From Desulfotomaculum sp. (lineage in GTDB: Bacteria > Bacillota > Desulfotomaculia > Desulfotomaculales > Nap2-2B), in NCBI GenBank assembly GCA_003513005.1, contig DOTD01000073.1, positions 62,001 to 126,000 of the forward strand: 64,000 nt of DNA, read 5' to 3'. Of the stretch, positions 1-6,283 are shown one piece after another. How positions within the stretch are numbered: position 1 is the first letter of the stretch; each line of letters starts with the position of its first letter. A program made the position numbers and the translations under genes. Below the pieces are notes generated by a model that worked only from the letters and a program-made list of their open reading frames with translations, was not told where the DNA came from and did no database searches.

Positions 1-1290
1 CTGGGCGAAGGCATCCAACAGGCTCTGATAGGTAAGATAAAATTTCCGCTCCCAGCAGATTTGATATATGCCGCAGCCGTTGCATACCTTTTGACCTATT
101 TCCCTGAAAAGAGCCTGAAGCGCAGGCTCGCGGCGTTCTTCCGGGGCAGCCGCGCAAGTTTGAGCATACCCCAGTGAAAGATCTTTCAAAACACACGACC
201 ATTTACTCAGCCTTTTTCTAATCAACCCCTCCAACCTGCCGCCGGTTGAAAGAGGAGCTGTATTCCCGGATATAATCAGGGAAAAAGACTCCGCAAGCTG
301 CTCAATTTTTCGGGATGGAAATAAAAAAAATAAAACAATGGCCAAACAGCTTTCAATGACTGCGGCGATCAGATTCCCGAAGTTTTTAATGTAAATAAGC
401 AAAATAAGATTGCCGGCTAAAAAACCCGCCGCAACTCCCTGTTTCCCCAGACCCCTGCAGAATCCCGCCACAAAGCCCGCAAAGGAATATACTCCTGTTA
501 AAACAGGAACAGTCACATAGGCCAAACCCGGGATAATTCCCATCAGGGCTCCGGCAACAGCGCCCTGGCCCATACCTCCTCCACAGGCAAGGACAAGAAT
601 GATCAACCGGCTCAGCAGTCCCTGGAGAGAAACTCCCCTGAACTCAAGCCCGCTTGTGCCCGCCAGGATACCTGCCAAAAGGATCAAAGCAGACAGCAGT
701 TCTTCGGCCTCCGGGCCTTGCGGACTGCTTATTCTTGATAAGTAAGGAAGAGCTTTTAAAAATATAAAAGTAAATAAGCCGGCAAAAACCGCTTCAAAAG
801 TAATGCTGATATAATCATAAGCAGAAAAATCAATAAAGATGAGACAGCCAATCTTTAGAATCAGGCTGAGCGCAAAAACCACGGCTGGGATCACAATTGA
901 GGGGTTTTTAACATTATCCTGCGAATAGAGAAGGAATATCCAGACCAGCATTACCGCCGCGCAGTCCACCATCAGGGAGAGTCCCTGAAAAACCGTTGCC
1001 AGTCCCAGGATAAGTCCAACGACAGCCAGCAAAGATGAAGCGGGCATAATAATGGCGACGGCTCCGGCAAAGGCAGCTGCAAAAGGGACAAGTTCACCGA
1101 ATAAAACTGATCTGCCCAGAAAAAAGCCCGCCGCCAGGAGAAAAAACTGCTTTCCGGAAACAGAGGTTCCAACTTTGGCGGGCAGGCTGTTCTTGTTGTT
1201 TTTGGCAGTATGCTTGACAGGCTTTTTCTTTCTAATCCCCTGTTTTTTCCCCGACCGGCGAAATGGATAAACTTCAGACTTGTTTGACAC
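1..1290 (-). CDS. spoIIE: Stage II sporulation protein E, N-terminal 430 residues (cut by left edge)
   Basis: SpoIIE is the septum-located PP2C phosphatase that dephosphorylates SpoIIAA and so activates sigma-F in the forespore. The visible part has a basic N-terminus, then a long stretch of hydrophobic segments that would be the multi-pass membrane domain. Near the left edge are a C-x2-C pair (CNGCG) and the ICWERKF stretch typical of the SpoIIE central region. The catalytic PP2C domain lies outside the window. The start is GTG at 1290, preceded at good distance by GAGGTGGGG. It is the last gene of the mfd-to-spoIIE block, but a promoter in the gap to ppx suggests separate control. Identification rests on the motifs and on the position next to ppx, yabR and divIC, which is conserved in Clostridia. 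Confidence 0.9.
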   Translation of the reverse strand, partial: MSNKSEVYPFRRSGKKQGIRKKKPVKHTAKNNKNSLPAKVGTSVSGKQFFLLAAGFFLGRSVLFGELVPFAAAFAGAVAIIMPASSLLAVVGLILGLATVFQGLSLMVDCAAVMLVWIFLLYSQDNVKNPSIVIPAVVFALSLILKIGCLIFIDFSAYDYISITFEAVFAGLFTFIFLKALPYLSRISSPQGPEAEELLSALILLAGILAGTSGLEFRGVSLQGLLSRLIILVLACGGGMGQGAVAGALMGIIPGLAYVTVPVLTGVYSFAGFVAGFCRGLGKQGVAAGFLAGNLILLIYIKNFGNLIAAVIESCLAIVLFFLFPSRKIEQLAESFSLIISGNTAPLSTGGRLEGLIRKRLSKWSCVLKDLSLGYAQTCAAAPEERREPALQALFREIGQKVCNGCGIYQICWERKFYLTYQSLLDAFAQ

Positions 1291-1344
1291 CTTAAGCCCC
1301 ACCTCTTATACACTCAATTAAGGGTTGGCATCCCTTAACTTTAG

Positions 1345-1412
1345 ATTATAGTATAAGAGACAGGCATATATTGTCATTACTGGTAATACGCGTTATTTTT
1401 CTACCGACAAAT
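1345..1412 (-). promoter_or_regulatory. Candidate spoIIE promoter with 21-bp spacer and upstream Spo0A-like box
   Basis: Read on the minus strand, ATGACA (1377-1372) is followed after 21 bases by a perfect TATAAT (1350-1345). TTTGTCGGT, resembling a Spo0A box, lies further upstream at 1412-1404. Sigma-A promoters with an overlong spacer that need Spo0A are known for spoIIE and spoIIG of Bacillus subtilis. The match is by eye only. Confidence 0.5.
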
Positions 1413-2302
1413 TACAACCCGCCGCTTGCCTCCCGAATAGCAATGCCGTACAGGAGATCCGCTTCACTGACTTTCAGCCGGAGCAGATCCAAATATAAAA
1501 GGATCTGCTTAACGATCCGCACTCCCGCTATTATTATATCCGCCCGTTCCGGCTGAAGTCCCGGTAAATAGCGGCGTTCTTCAAGCGAAAGAGAGGATAA
1601 TAAGGATAGCGTTTTTTCGACTTGTCCCGCTGATAAGTCGAAACCGTGCACCAGCGAAGGGTTATAAACTCGAAGGGAAAGGGATATGGCCGCGATGGTG
1701 GTTACTGTCCCGCCAACCCCGATAAGTTCTACAGGAGAAATATTTCGTATTTCCTCTAGAGGGGAAACCAGCAGGGAAAGAATCTCCGCGTCAGTAAAAC
1801 TGCCTTCTGTGACGCGTACCGCGCCAACCTCCACACTCCGGCAGCGCAACCCGTTCCGCTCTTTCCAGGTAAACTCGGTACTTCCGCCGCCAAGGTCCAT
1901 AACGACCGTGTTTGGACTGTCAATACTCATACGTAATCCGCTCAGCGCTCCCTGGTAACTCAAGAGAGCTTCCTCGGGGCCGGGCAGCACTTTAACTTCA
2001 AAGCCGGTCCTCTCGAAAACAGCGCTCAGAAAATCCTCACGGTTAACCGCGTTTCGGACTGCGCTTGTTGCTGCGATAACAACCTTTTCAACCTGCCAAT
2101 CGGGGATCCTTTTTAAATAATCCTCAATTACGGCCACAGTGTTGCTGATTGCCGGGGGTATAAGTATGGCGGTTCCAATTCCCTTACCCAATCTGGCAGT
2201 AACGAGATCGGTGTGCAGAGGTTTTACTTCTTTCAGACTGCTTACTTCCGCGATCAGCAGGCGGGTTGAGTTTGTGCCGATATCAATTACTGCGACTCTC
2301 AT
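1412..2302 (-). CDS. ppx: Ppx/GppA family exopolyphosphatase-type phosphatase
   Basis: The 296-residue protein is a short Ppx/GppA phosphatase of the sugar kinase/Hsp70/actin fold. Members hydrolyse polyphosphate or pppGpp in the cytoplasm. The N-terminal phosphate-binding loop VIDIGTNSTRLL is at residues 5-16, the second loop MDLGGGSTEFTW near 139-150, and the glycine-rich IGVGGTVTTIAA near 200-211. It lacks the C-terminal HD-like domain of the long E. coli enzymes. It starts with ATG and lies between yabR and spoIIE, its usual place in Peptococcaceae. Whether polyphosphate or pppGpp is the substrate cannot be told from sequence. Confidence 0.88.
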   Translation of the reverse strand: MRVAVIDIGTNSTRLLIAEVSSLKEVKPLHTDLVTARLGKGIGTAILIPPAISNTVAVIEDYLKRIPDWQVEKVVIAATSAVRNAVNREDFLSAVFERTGFEVKVLPGPEEALLSYQGALSGLRMSIDSPNTVVMDLGGGSTEFTWKERNGLRCRSVEVGAVRVTEGSFTDAEILSLLVSPLEEIRNISPVELIGVGGTVTTIAAISLSLRVYNPSLVHGFDLSAGQVEKTLSLLSSLSLEERRYLPGLQPERADIIIAGVRIVKQILLYLDLLRLKVSEADLLYGIAIREASGGL

Positions 2303-2330
2303 AAATCTTCCTTAATAGTATAATACTTAA

Positions 2331-2350
2331 GGGGCATTCGAGAACGCCCC
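2331..2350 (-). terminator. Hairpin between yabR and ppx
   Basis: GGGGC and GCCCC arms enclose an inner TTC/GAA pairing, just after the yabR stop. On the minus strand only a short AT-rich run follows, so termination is likely partial and this could equally be a processing hairpin. Confidence 0.35.
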
Positions 2351-2361
2351 TGGTTTTATCT

Positions 2362-2754
2362 CTACTCTTCACGCCTTGCCGAACCCCGGCCGCCACGCTT
2401 AGCTTCTGTGCTGCGCCTGAGGTGAGTCTGCTTTTCATCACTTTCTTTAAGAAACTTATTTAATTTTTCTTCAAAAGAAGCAGCCAGCCTGCCCCTTTGA
2501 AAACTATTTTCCCCTTTTATAATTTCAACCTGCTTGATGGACAAGCCTATCTTACCGCGGGGATCAATCGAGATTACTTTAACTGCCACACGATCATTTT
2601 CTTTTAAAAAGTCATTAATGTCCCTTACATAAATTCTGGCAACTTCCGATATATGAACTAAACCCGTTTCGCCATCCGGGAGTTGAATAAAAGCGCCAAA
2701 ATTAGTGATCCCCTTGACAACCCCTTCTATAACACTCCCTATTTTAGCCGGCAT
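2362..2754 (-). CDS. yabR: S1-domain RNA-binding protein, YabR type
   Basis: The 130-residue protein has one S1 RNA-binding domain over about residues 4-75. It shows the pattern GSVIEGVVKGITNFGAF, a GLVHISE loop and a closing IDPRGKIGLSIK strand. A lysine/arginine-rich tail with no evident fold follows (about 85-130). YabR/general stress protein 13 relatives bind RNA or ribosomes. It sits downstream of divIC and upstream of ppx, the standard order. The start is ATG with AGGAGG a few bases upstream. The precise RNA target is unknown. Confidence 0.88.
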   Translation of the reverse strand: MPAKIGSVIEGVVKGITNFGAFIQLPDGETGLVHISEVARIYVRDINDFLKENDRVAVKVISIDPRGKIGLSIKQVEIIKGENSFQRGRLAASFEEKLNKFLKESDEKQTHLRRSTEAKRGGRGSARREE

Positions 2755-2840
2755 AACCCTTTTTAGTTATCCTCCTTGAAGCCAGAAAAGACCTATGTAA
2801 ATTATATGCAGGAGGATAAAAAGGTGTCAAGAGATCTTCT

Positions 2841-3203
2841 TTATTGTTTTTTATCTGGTTGAGTGGTTATAATCCGGGATTCGCCGGACTTAACCAACCC
2901 TAATTTCTCTCTTGCCATTTGTTCAATATATTGATCTGACTGAACAAGTTTTAACTGCTCGCGCATTTGAAGATTTTTTCCCTGCAGCTCGACCACCTTT
3001 TGTTGAACTTCCTTCATTTCGTTCTGCATCGCATAGAGCTTTTTAAACTGCAGTGTAATGGAAACAACCAGGTAAATCAGCAGTATAATAAGTATAATAG
3101 ACGAGATTTTGCTAACAGAAAAACGGAAGTTTTTCTTATATCCGGAAAGGATTCTAAGTGAGCTGTTTCTTTCTCTTTTCTGCCGGCGGATTGACAAGAT
3201 CAA
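2841..3203 (-). CDS. divIC: Septum formation initiator, DivIC/FtsB family
   Basis: A 120-residue bitopic membrane protein. It has a basic cytoplasmic N-terminus, one membrane segment at about residues 32-52, and an extracytoplasmic coiled coil (about 55-95) ending in the MAREKLGLVKSGE motif common to DivIC/FtsB. These proteins act with DivIB and FtsL at the division septum. The apparent start is TTG at 3203, ten bases after GAGGAGG. It overlaps the stop region of the upstream HTH gene by four bases, which suggests translational coupling. A second in-frame TTG two codons later is less well spaced. Confidence 0.87.
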   Translation of the reverse strand: MILSIRRQKRERNSSLRILSGYKKNFRFSVSKISSIILIILLIYLVVSITLQFKKLYAMQNEMKEVQQKVVELQGKNLQMREQLKLVQSDQYIEQMAREKLGLVKSGESRIITTQPDKKQ

Positions 3204-3433
3204 GATTCCCTTTCCTCCTCTTCGTCTACGCCAAAAATCCCCAGGCCCCCGCTGATTACTATAACTACCTCATATCCTTTATTGCGGGCACGGTTAAACA
3301 ATGTTGCCACCGTACTGGCGCTCAGGCGAAGCTTTTGGGCAATCTGCTCGCTAGAATGCCCCATTTCTTTCAATACAACCACCTGGCGCTCGCGAAAACT
3401 CAGTTTCTCAACGCCTCGAATTTCTATTTGCAA
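3200..3433 (-). CDS. Small LuxR/sigma-4-like helix-turn-helix protein
   Basis: The protein has about 77 residues. Its core, LSFRERQVVVLKEMGHSSEQ followed by IAQKLRLSASTVATLFNRA, is a clear GerE/sigma region 4-like helix-turn-helix, with no receiver domain. The C-terminus is acidic. It lies between yabQ and divIC and overlaps divIC by four bases. I prefer the TTG at 3433, which has a GGGG run eight bases upstream. The TTG at 3457 (85 residues) lacks a ribosome binding site. It is likely a DNA-binding regulator, perhaps of its own operon, since two small palindromes lie just upstream. The target is unknown. Confidence 0.7.
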   Translation of the reverse strand: MQIEIRGVEKLSFRERQVVVLKEMGHSSEQIAQKLRLSASTVATLFNRARNKGYEVVIVISGGLGIFGVDEEEERES

Positions 3434-3441
3434 GGATATTA

Positions 3442-3472
3442 CCCCGATTGTCCACAATACTTGTACAATTTG
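3442..3472 (-). promoter_or_regulatory. Tandem small palindromes upstream of the HTH gene
   Basis: Minus-strand TTGTACAA is a perfect 8-bp palindrome. A few bases on, ATTGTGGACAAT has perfect 5-bp arms around GG. The two lie between yabQ and the HTH-divIC pair, where an operator for a dimeric HTH protein would be expected. No promoter could be assigned with confidence. Confidence 0.35.
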
Positions 3473-3517
3473 TTGACATATTTATTTTAATATTCTTTAT
3501 TCCATAATAAAATCCTT

Positions 3518-3889
3518 CTACACAAAGAAAAAAATCTTACAAATCCTTTTTAATGTCTTAATAAAATGCCGATAGCCGGAAACAGGCAGGCTAAAAATTC
3601 TGCAAAAAAACAAATGAAAGACCCGGCTTAAAAGCTTTGAATAAAACAAAACTCCAAGGACCAATCCCAGAAGAACATAAAAACGTACTTCACCCTGGTT
3701 AACCAAAAGAAGAAGAACAATTACTCCTGCGGTTAACAACAACCAAAAAAGGAGGTCGCCTATAAAAACGGCTCTTTTTTTAATATACAGAATCCGTCCG
3801 CAAGCCCTGTATAAATCGTATAGCGCTCCGGCTATAAAACCGATTCCAACAATACAGGCGAAGGCAAACAAGCTCTCACTAAAGGCCAT
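3518..3889 (-). CDS. yabQ: Spore cortex biosynthesis protein YabQ
   Basis: A 123-residue membrane protein with three hydrophobic segments (about residues 8-27, 42-61 and 69-84) and a basic C-terminal part. Length, topology and its place directly after yabP identify YabQ, an outer-forespore-membrane protein needed for cortex formation. In B. subtilis it is made in the mother cell under sigma-E. It starts with ATG at 3889, 12 bases after yabP ends, so the two are probably co-transcribed from the sigma-E-like promoter before yabP. Confidence 0.82.
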   Translation of the reverse strand: MAFSESLFAFACIVGIGFIAGALYDLYRACGRILYIKKRAVFIGDLLFWLLLTAGVIVLLLLVNQGEVRFYVLLGLVLGVLFYSKLLSRVFHLFFCRIFSLPVSGYRHFIKTLKRICKIFFFV

Positions 3890-3901
3890 TTATCACCACC
3901 A

Positions 3902-4186
3902 TCACTTGCGCAAACGGCCGAATATCTTATTCTTTTCCCGGGTCCTCCGGATAGCTTTGGATTTCTCCTTGAACTGGATTAGTGCAAAAAATCCCTGTGC
4001 GATAAGCGTGCCTTTTTCAAGATCGAGTTGAGTTATTCTTAAACCTTCTCCTTTGAGAGATAAAATACCCATATTGGTGTCCAGCATAATCTCATCATCG
4101 TTGAATTTTTCTACATGTTTAACACCGGCAAGCGCCAGATCCTTCCGGTCGGTGAGGATCACTTTATTTCCGGCCTGTTCCTCCAT
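3902..4186 (-). CDS. yabP: Sporulation protein YabP
   Basis: A 94-residue soluble protein of the YabP/YqfC family. The typical beta-rich pattern is visible: ILTDRKDLALAGVKHVEKFN, then DTNMGILSLKGEGLRI and a basic C-terminus. Family members act in spore coat or cortex assembly in the mother cell. It is the first gene of the unit yabP-yabQ-HTH-divIC-yabR, with a sigma-E-like promoter 30-60 bases upstream and a terminator separating it from spoIID. Start ATG at 4186, preceded by AAGGAGAAGG. Confidence 0.87.
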   Translation of the reverse strand: MEEQAGNKVILTDRKDLALAGVKHVEKFNDDEIMLDTNMGILSLKGEGLRITQLDLEKGTLIAQGFFALIQFKEKSKAIRRTREKNKIFGRLRK

Positions 4187-4216
4187 TTTAACCTTCTCCT
4201 TACCGAGATTTATATA

Positions 4217-4246
4217 TTCTTATGCCTTGGAGAAGGGGGAATATGC
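4217..4246 (-). promoter_or_regulatory. Sigma-E-like promoter for yabP-yabQ
   Basis: On the minus strand GCATATT (4246-4240) matches the sigma-E -35 consensus KMATATT exactly. After 15 bases CATAAGAA (4224-4217) resembles the -10 consensus CATACAMT. It lies just downstream of the spoIID terminator and about 30 bases before yabP, which is a sigma-E gene in B. subtilis. Confidence 0.6.
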
Positions 4247-4248
4247 GC

Positions 4249-4273
4249 AAAAAAAAACGGCCCTTAAGGGCCG
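4249..4273 (-). terminator. Intrinsic terminator after spoIID
   Basis: A perfect palindrome, CGGCCCTTAAGGGCCG (4273-4258), is followed on the minus strand by nine T residues. It starts six bases after the spoIID stop and separates spoIID from yabPQ. Confidence 0.9.
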
Positions 4274-4278
4274 CTATG

Positions 4279-5220
4279 TTATTCCCAGAGTTTGCTAATC
4301 TGTATATTCTTATAATAGAAACTTATAATATCTTCCGGTGATGAACCTTTCTCAGCCAGCTTTTTAGCTCCCCATTGACACATCCCTACCCCATGTCCGA
4401 ACCCTCTTCCACTAAGCACCAACGAACCTTCTTTAACCGCCGCGCCGGTAAGTAAAGTGGAACGCATCAGCTCGCTGCCTATGGCAAGCCGCAGAGCAGG
4501 CGCGCTTACCGTAACGTTTCCGAGTTGCAGCTGCTCAACTCTTCCGGAAGGGCCTCGTTTTACGACTCTTGCGGATTCAATAGCCCCGGCATCCTTTCCG
4601 GTTACTTTTTTAACCGCCCGGCGAACCTGTTCGATCGGTATCCGCTTTTCCCACAGGCGATTCTCAGGTTTTGTGATGGACAGGCAGTTATCTTTTACTC
4701 CCGCTTTTACGTAGGGAGTTGGCGTTTTAGTATAACCGAGCCCCTCGGCCGCGGAGGCTGTAATCCCTCCATCGCAGGCATTAAACCAGGCTTTAATGTA
4801 CTGACCATTATAAGTGACCACTTTACCGCGGGTAAGTTTCACAGCCTGGCGCACGCGATTGTTTATTCTTGAAGAATTATAGGCCTGAGATTCCTGTACA
4901 TCAGTGGATACATCGGTACCGTGCAGTTGACGCACCCGGCCGCTTTGGATGTTTTCCATCGTAAAGGTTCTAGCCAGGATTGCCTGGGCCGCAAGAGAAT
5001 TTACCGGCCAGGCGGGTTCCATTTCCGCCGCCACCACGCCGGCTACGTAGTCCTCAAGCTTAATCTGCTTCTTTTGTCCGGTCTCGCTCACGTAAATCGA
5101 GATAGTTGGTTCTTTATTCGGGGCGCCAGGAACCGGCTTGCGGGAAACCTGGCGGGCGCACGCCGTCACCAGAAGGCAGAGTATAAAACTAACGATCAGC
5201 ATCCCGGTGAACCGTTTCAA
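4279..5220 (-). CDS. spoIID: Stage II sporulation protein D, peptidoglycan lytic transglycosylase
   Basis: A 313-residue SpoIID/LytB protein that cleaves glycan strands during engulfment, working with SpoIIP and SpoIIM. The conserved segment VAAEMEPAWPVNSLAAQA (about residues 63-80) carries the catalytic glutamate. NACDGGITASAAEGLG (about 149-164) and RGFGHGVGMCQWGA (about 272-285) are further family signatures. The N-terminus is a hydrophobic signal ending in VTAC at Cys21, which reads as a lipobox, so this SpoIID may be a lipoprotein instead of having a plain membrane anchor. The start is TTG at 5220, with AAGGAGG well placed upstream. Confidence 0.93.
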   Translation of the reverse strand: MKRFTGMLIVSFILCLLVTACARQVSRKPVPGAPNKEPTISIYVSETGQKKQIKLEDYVAGVVAAEMEPAWPVNSLAAQAILARTFTMENIQSGRVRQLHGTDVSTDVQESQAYNSSRINNRVRQAVKLTRGKVVTYNGQYIKAWFNACDGGITASAAEGLGYTKTPTPYVKAGVKDNCLSITKPENRLWEKRIPIEQVRRAVKKVTGKDAGAIESARVVKRGPSGRVEQLQLGNVTVSAPALRLAIGSELMRSTLLTGAAVKEGSLVLSGRGFGHGVGMCQWGAKKLAEKGSSPEDIISFYYKNIQISKLWE

Positions 5221-5254
5221 TTTCTTTTCCTCCTTGTACTAACTAAGTGTTTTT

Positions 5255-5283
5255 ATTCTTAACCCGGAGGAAAAAAAATATGT
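5255..5283 (-). promoter_or_regulatory. Sigma-E-like promoter for spoIID
   Basis: Minus-strand ACATATT (5283-5277) is followed, 13 bases later, by GTTAAGAAT (5263-5255). The -10 half closely resembles the one before yabP. spoIID is a sigma-E gene in B. subtilis. The match is weaker than for yabP. Confidence 0.4.
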
Positions 5284-5290
5284 GTTCACC

Positions 5291-5540
5291 AAAAGGTACC
5301 TTAACACCTCCTGCCAACTTTTTCCTCTTTAAAAAGATAACCTTGCTGCTATACTTGTCCTTTATGTTAAGGACGTTATTTTGGGCAAGGCGCCCTCACT
5401 TAAGGTATCTTTTTTAAGACAGTTCTCAGGGGGCTAAACAAGCACACCGTCCCTCATAACACACCACCTCCAATACTGGTATATTATGTTAATTATAGCA
5501 TTATCAAGCAAATGCCGCAATATACCATAATAGGTATTTT
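5291..5540 (-). other. Structured non-coding leader upstream of spoIID
   Basis: This gap of more than 300 bases holds no gene, but it is not featureless. Reading minus, it has an imperfect dyad (AATGCC with GGCATT enclosing ATACC/GGTAT) and a sigma-A-like promoter TTGCGG (5520-5515)-N17-TATAAT (5497-5492). A ribosome-binding-site-led seven-codon ORF, small hairpins (GTCCTT/AAGGAC), and two 14-base segments pairing at 13 positions (5413-5400 with 5304-5291) follow. This resembles a regulatory leader or a small RNA. No known riboswitch class was recognised. Confidence 0.4.
5434..5457 (-). CDS. Seven-codon leader ORF (MRDGVLV)
   Basis: ATG at 5457 is nine bases after a strong GGAGGTGG and is followed by six sense codons and TAG. 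The coding bases take part in a possible hairpin (GACGGT pairing with ACTGTC beyond the stop). The strong ribosome binding site and the promoter placement suggest a translated leader peptide. No family is recognised, and it may be fortuitous. Confidence 0.3.
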   Translation of the reverse strand: MRDGVLV

Positions 5541-5612
5541 ATGGCATTCTGCGAACAAAAAAAGATGGGATCAACAGATCCCTCGCAAAAACTCTTGATT
5601 ACTGTGAAGAGC

Positions 5613-5636
5613 AATAAAAGAGGGCCTTTTAGGCCC
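5613..5636 (-). terminator. Terminator after rqcP
   Basis: GGGCC and GGCCC arms around TAAAA, followed on the minus strand by TCTTTTATT, begin right after the rqcP stop codon. They end the mazG-hup-rqcP unit. Confidence 0.75.
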
Positions 5637-5915
5637 CTACAGGTAGTCTTCTTGCTCGTTTCCTATTCTCCTGTCTTCAAGGACTTTGTACATTTGGGAA
5701 ACCAGCTTTGCGGGCATACTCTCCGCCAACATGCAAACTTCCACCTTGAGCCGGCGGCGCCCCAAGCTAATTTCAACAATATCGCCAGGTTTGACACCGG
5801 CGCCTGCTTTTGCCGCACGCCCGTTTACACTGACCAGTCCCCGATCACACACTTCTTTAGCTATTGTTCTTCTTTTGATCAACCGGGAAACTTTCAAGTA
5901 TTTATCTACCCGCAC
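5637..5915 (-). CDS. rqcP: RNA-binding S4 domain protein RqcP (YabO/Hsp15 family)
   Basis: A 92-residue protein that is almost entirely one S4 domain: MRVDKYLKVSRLIKRRTIAK, then CDRGLVSVNGRAAKAGAGVK and PGDIVEISLGRRRLKVEV. In B. subtilis RqcP works with RqcH in ribosome-associated quality control, stabilising peptidyl-tRNA on the 50S subunit during alanine tailing. It lies between hup and spoIID, the conserved order, and ends at the terminator just downstream. Start ATG at 5915. Confidence 0.88.
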   Translation of the reverse strand: MRVDKYLKVSRLIKRRTIAKEVCDRGLVSVNGRAAKAGAGVKPGDIVEISLGRRRLKVEVCMLAESMPAKLVSQMYKVLEDRRIGNEQEDYL

Positions 5916-5959
5916 AAAATCACCAAAAAAATGAAAATGTTTTTAAAAGATGTTCCAAC

Positions 5960-6232
5960 TTAGGAAATTACTTCTCTTAATGATTTTCCGGCCTTAAACA
6001 CAGGTACACGGGTAGCGGCGATATCAATTTCCTGCCCCGTCTGGGGATTGCGGCCCTTACGGGCAGCACGCTCTCTGATCTCAAACGTCCCGAATCCTAC
6101 CAACTGAACCCTGTCGCCCCTTACCAGGGCTTCTTCGACAGCTTCAATCAGGGCTGAAACCGCCCTTTCTGCATCTTTTTTAGTAAGATCCGATTTTTCG
6201 GCTACCTGTGCAATTAGTTCTGCCTTGTTCAT
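5960..6232 (-). CDS. hup: DNA-binding protein HU
   Basis: A 90-residue HU-family histone-like protein. MNKAELIAQVAEKSDLTKKD starts the helical dimerisation part, followed by the beta-arm with GFGTFEIRERAARKGRNPQT and the usual C-terminal helix. It binds and bends DNA without strong sequence preference. The ORF extends five codons upstream, but ATG at 6232 is placed right after GAGGGGGG and gives the normal family length. Neighbours are mazG upstream and rqcP downstream. Confidence 0.95.
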   Translation of the reverse strand: MNKAELIAQVAEKSDLTKKDAERAVSALIEAVEEALVRGDRVQLVGFGTFEIRERAARKGRNPQTGQEIDIAATRVPVFKAGKSLREVIS

Positions 6233-6283
6233 AAATACCCCCCTCATTGGATTTTGGTATGTTTTTATTATTCGCTATAATAA

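Noticed and set aside
972..1313. 113-codon minus-strand ORF over the start of spoIIE
   Set aside because: It is a shadow in another frame; the SpoIIE frame with GTG 1290 and a ribosome binding site explains the DNA.
5366..5457. Read-through of the TAG in the seven-codon ORF (as pyrrolysine) to give a 31-codon protein
   Set aside because: The frame stays open for only about 23 codons, there is no family signal, and no Pyl genes are seen here. A leader peptide is simpler.
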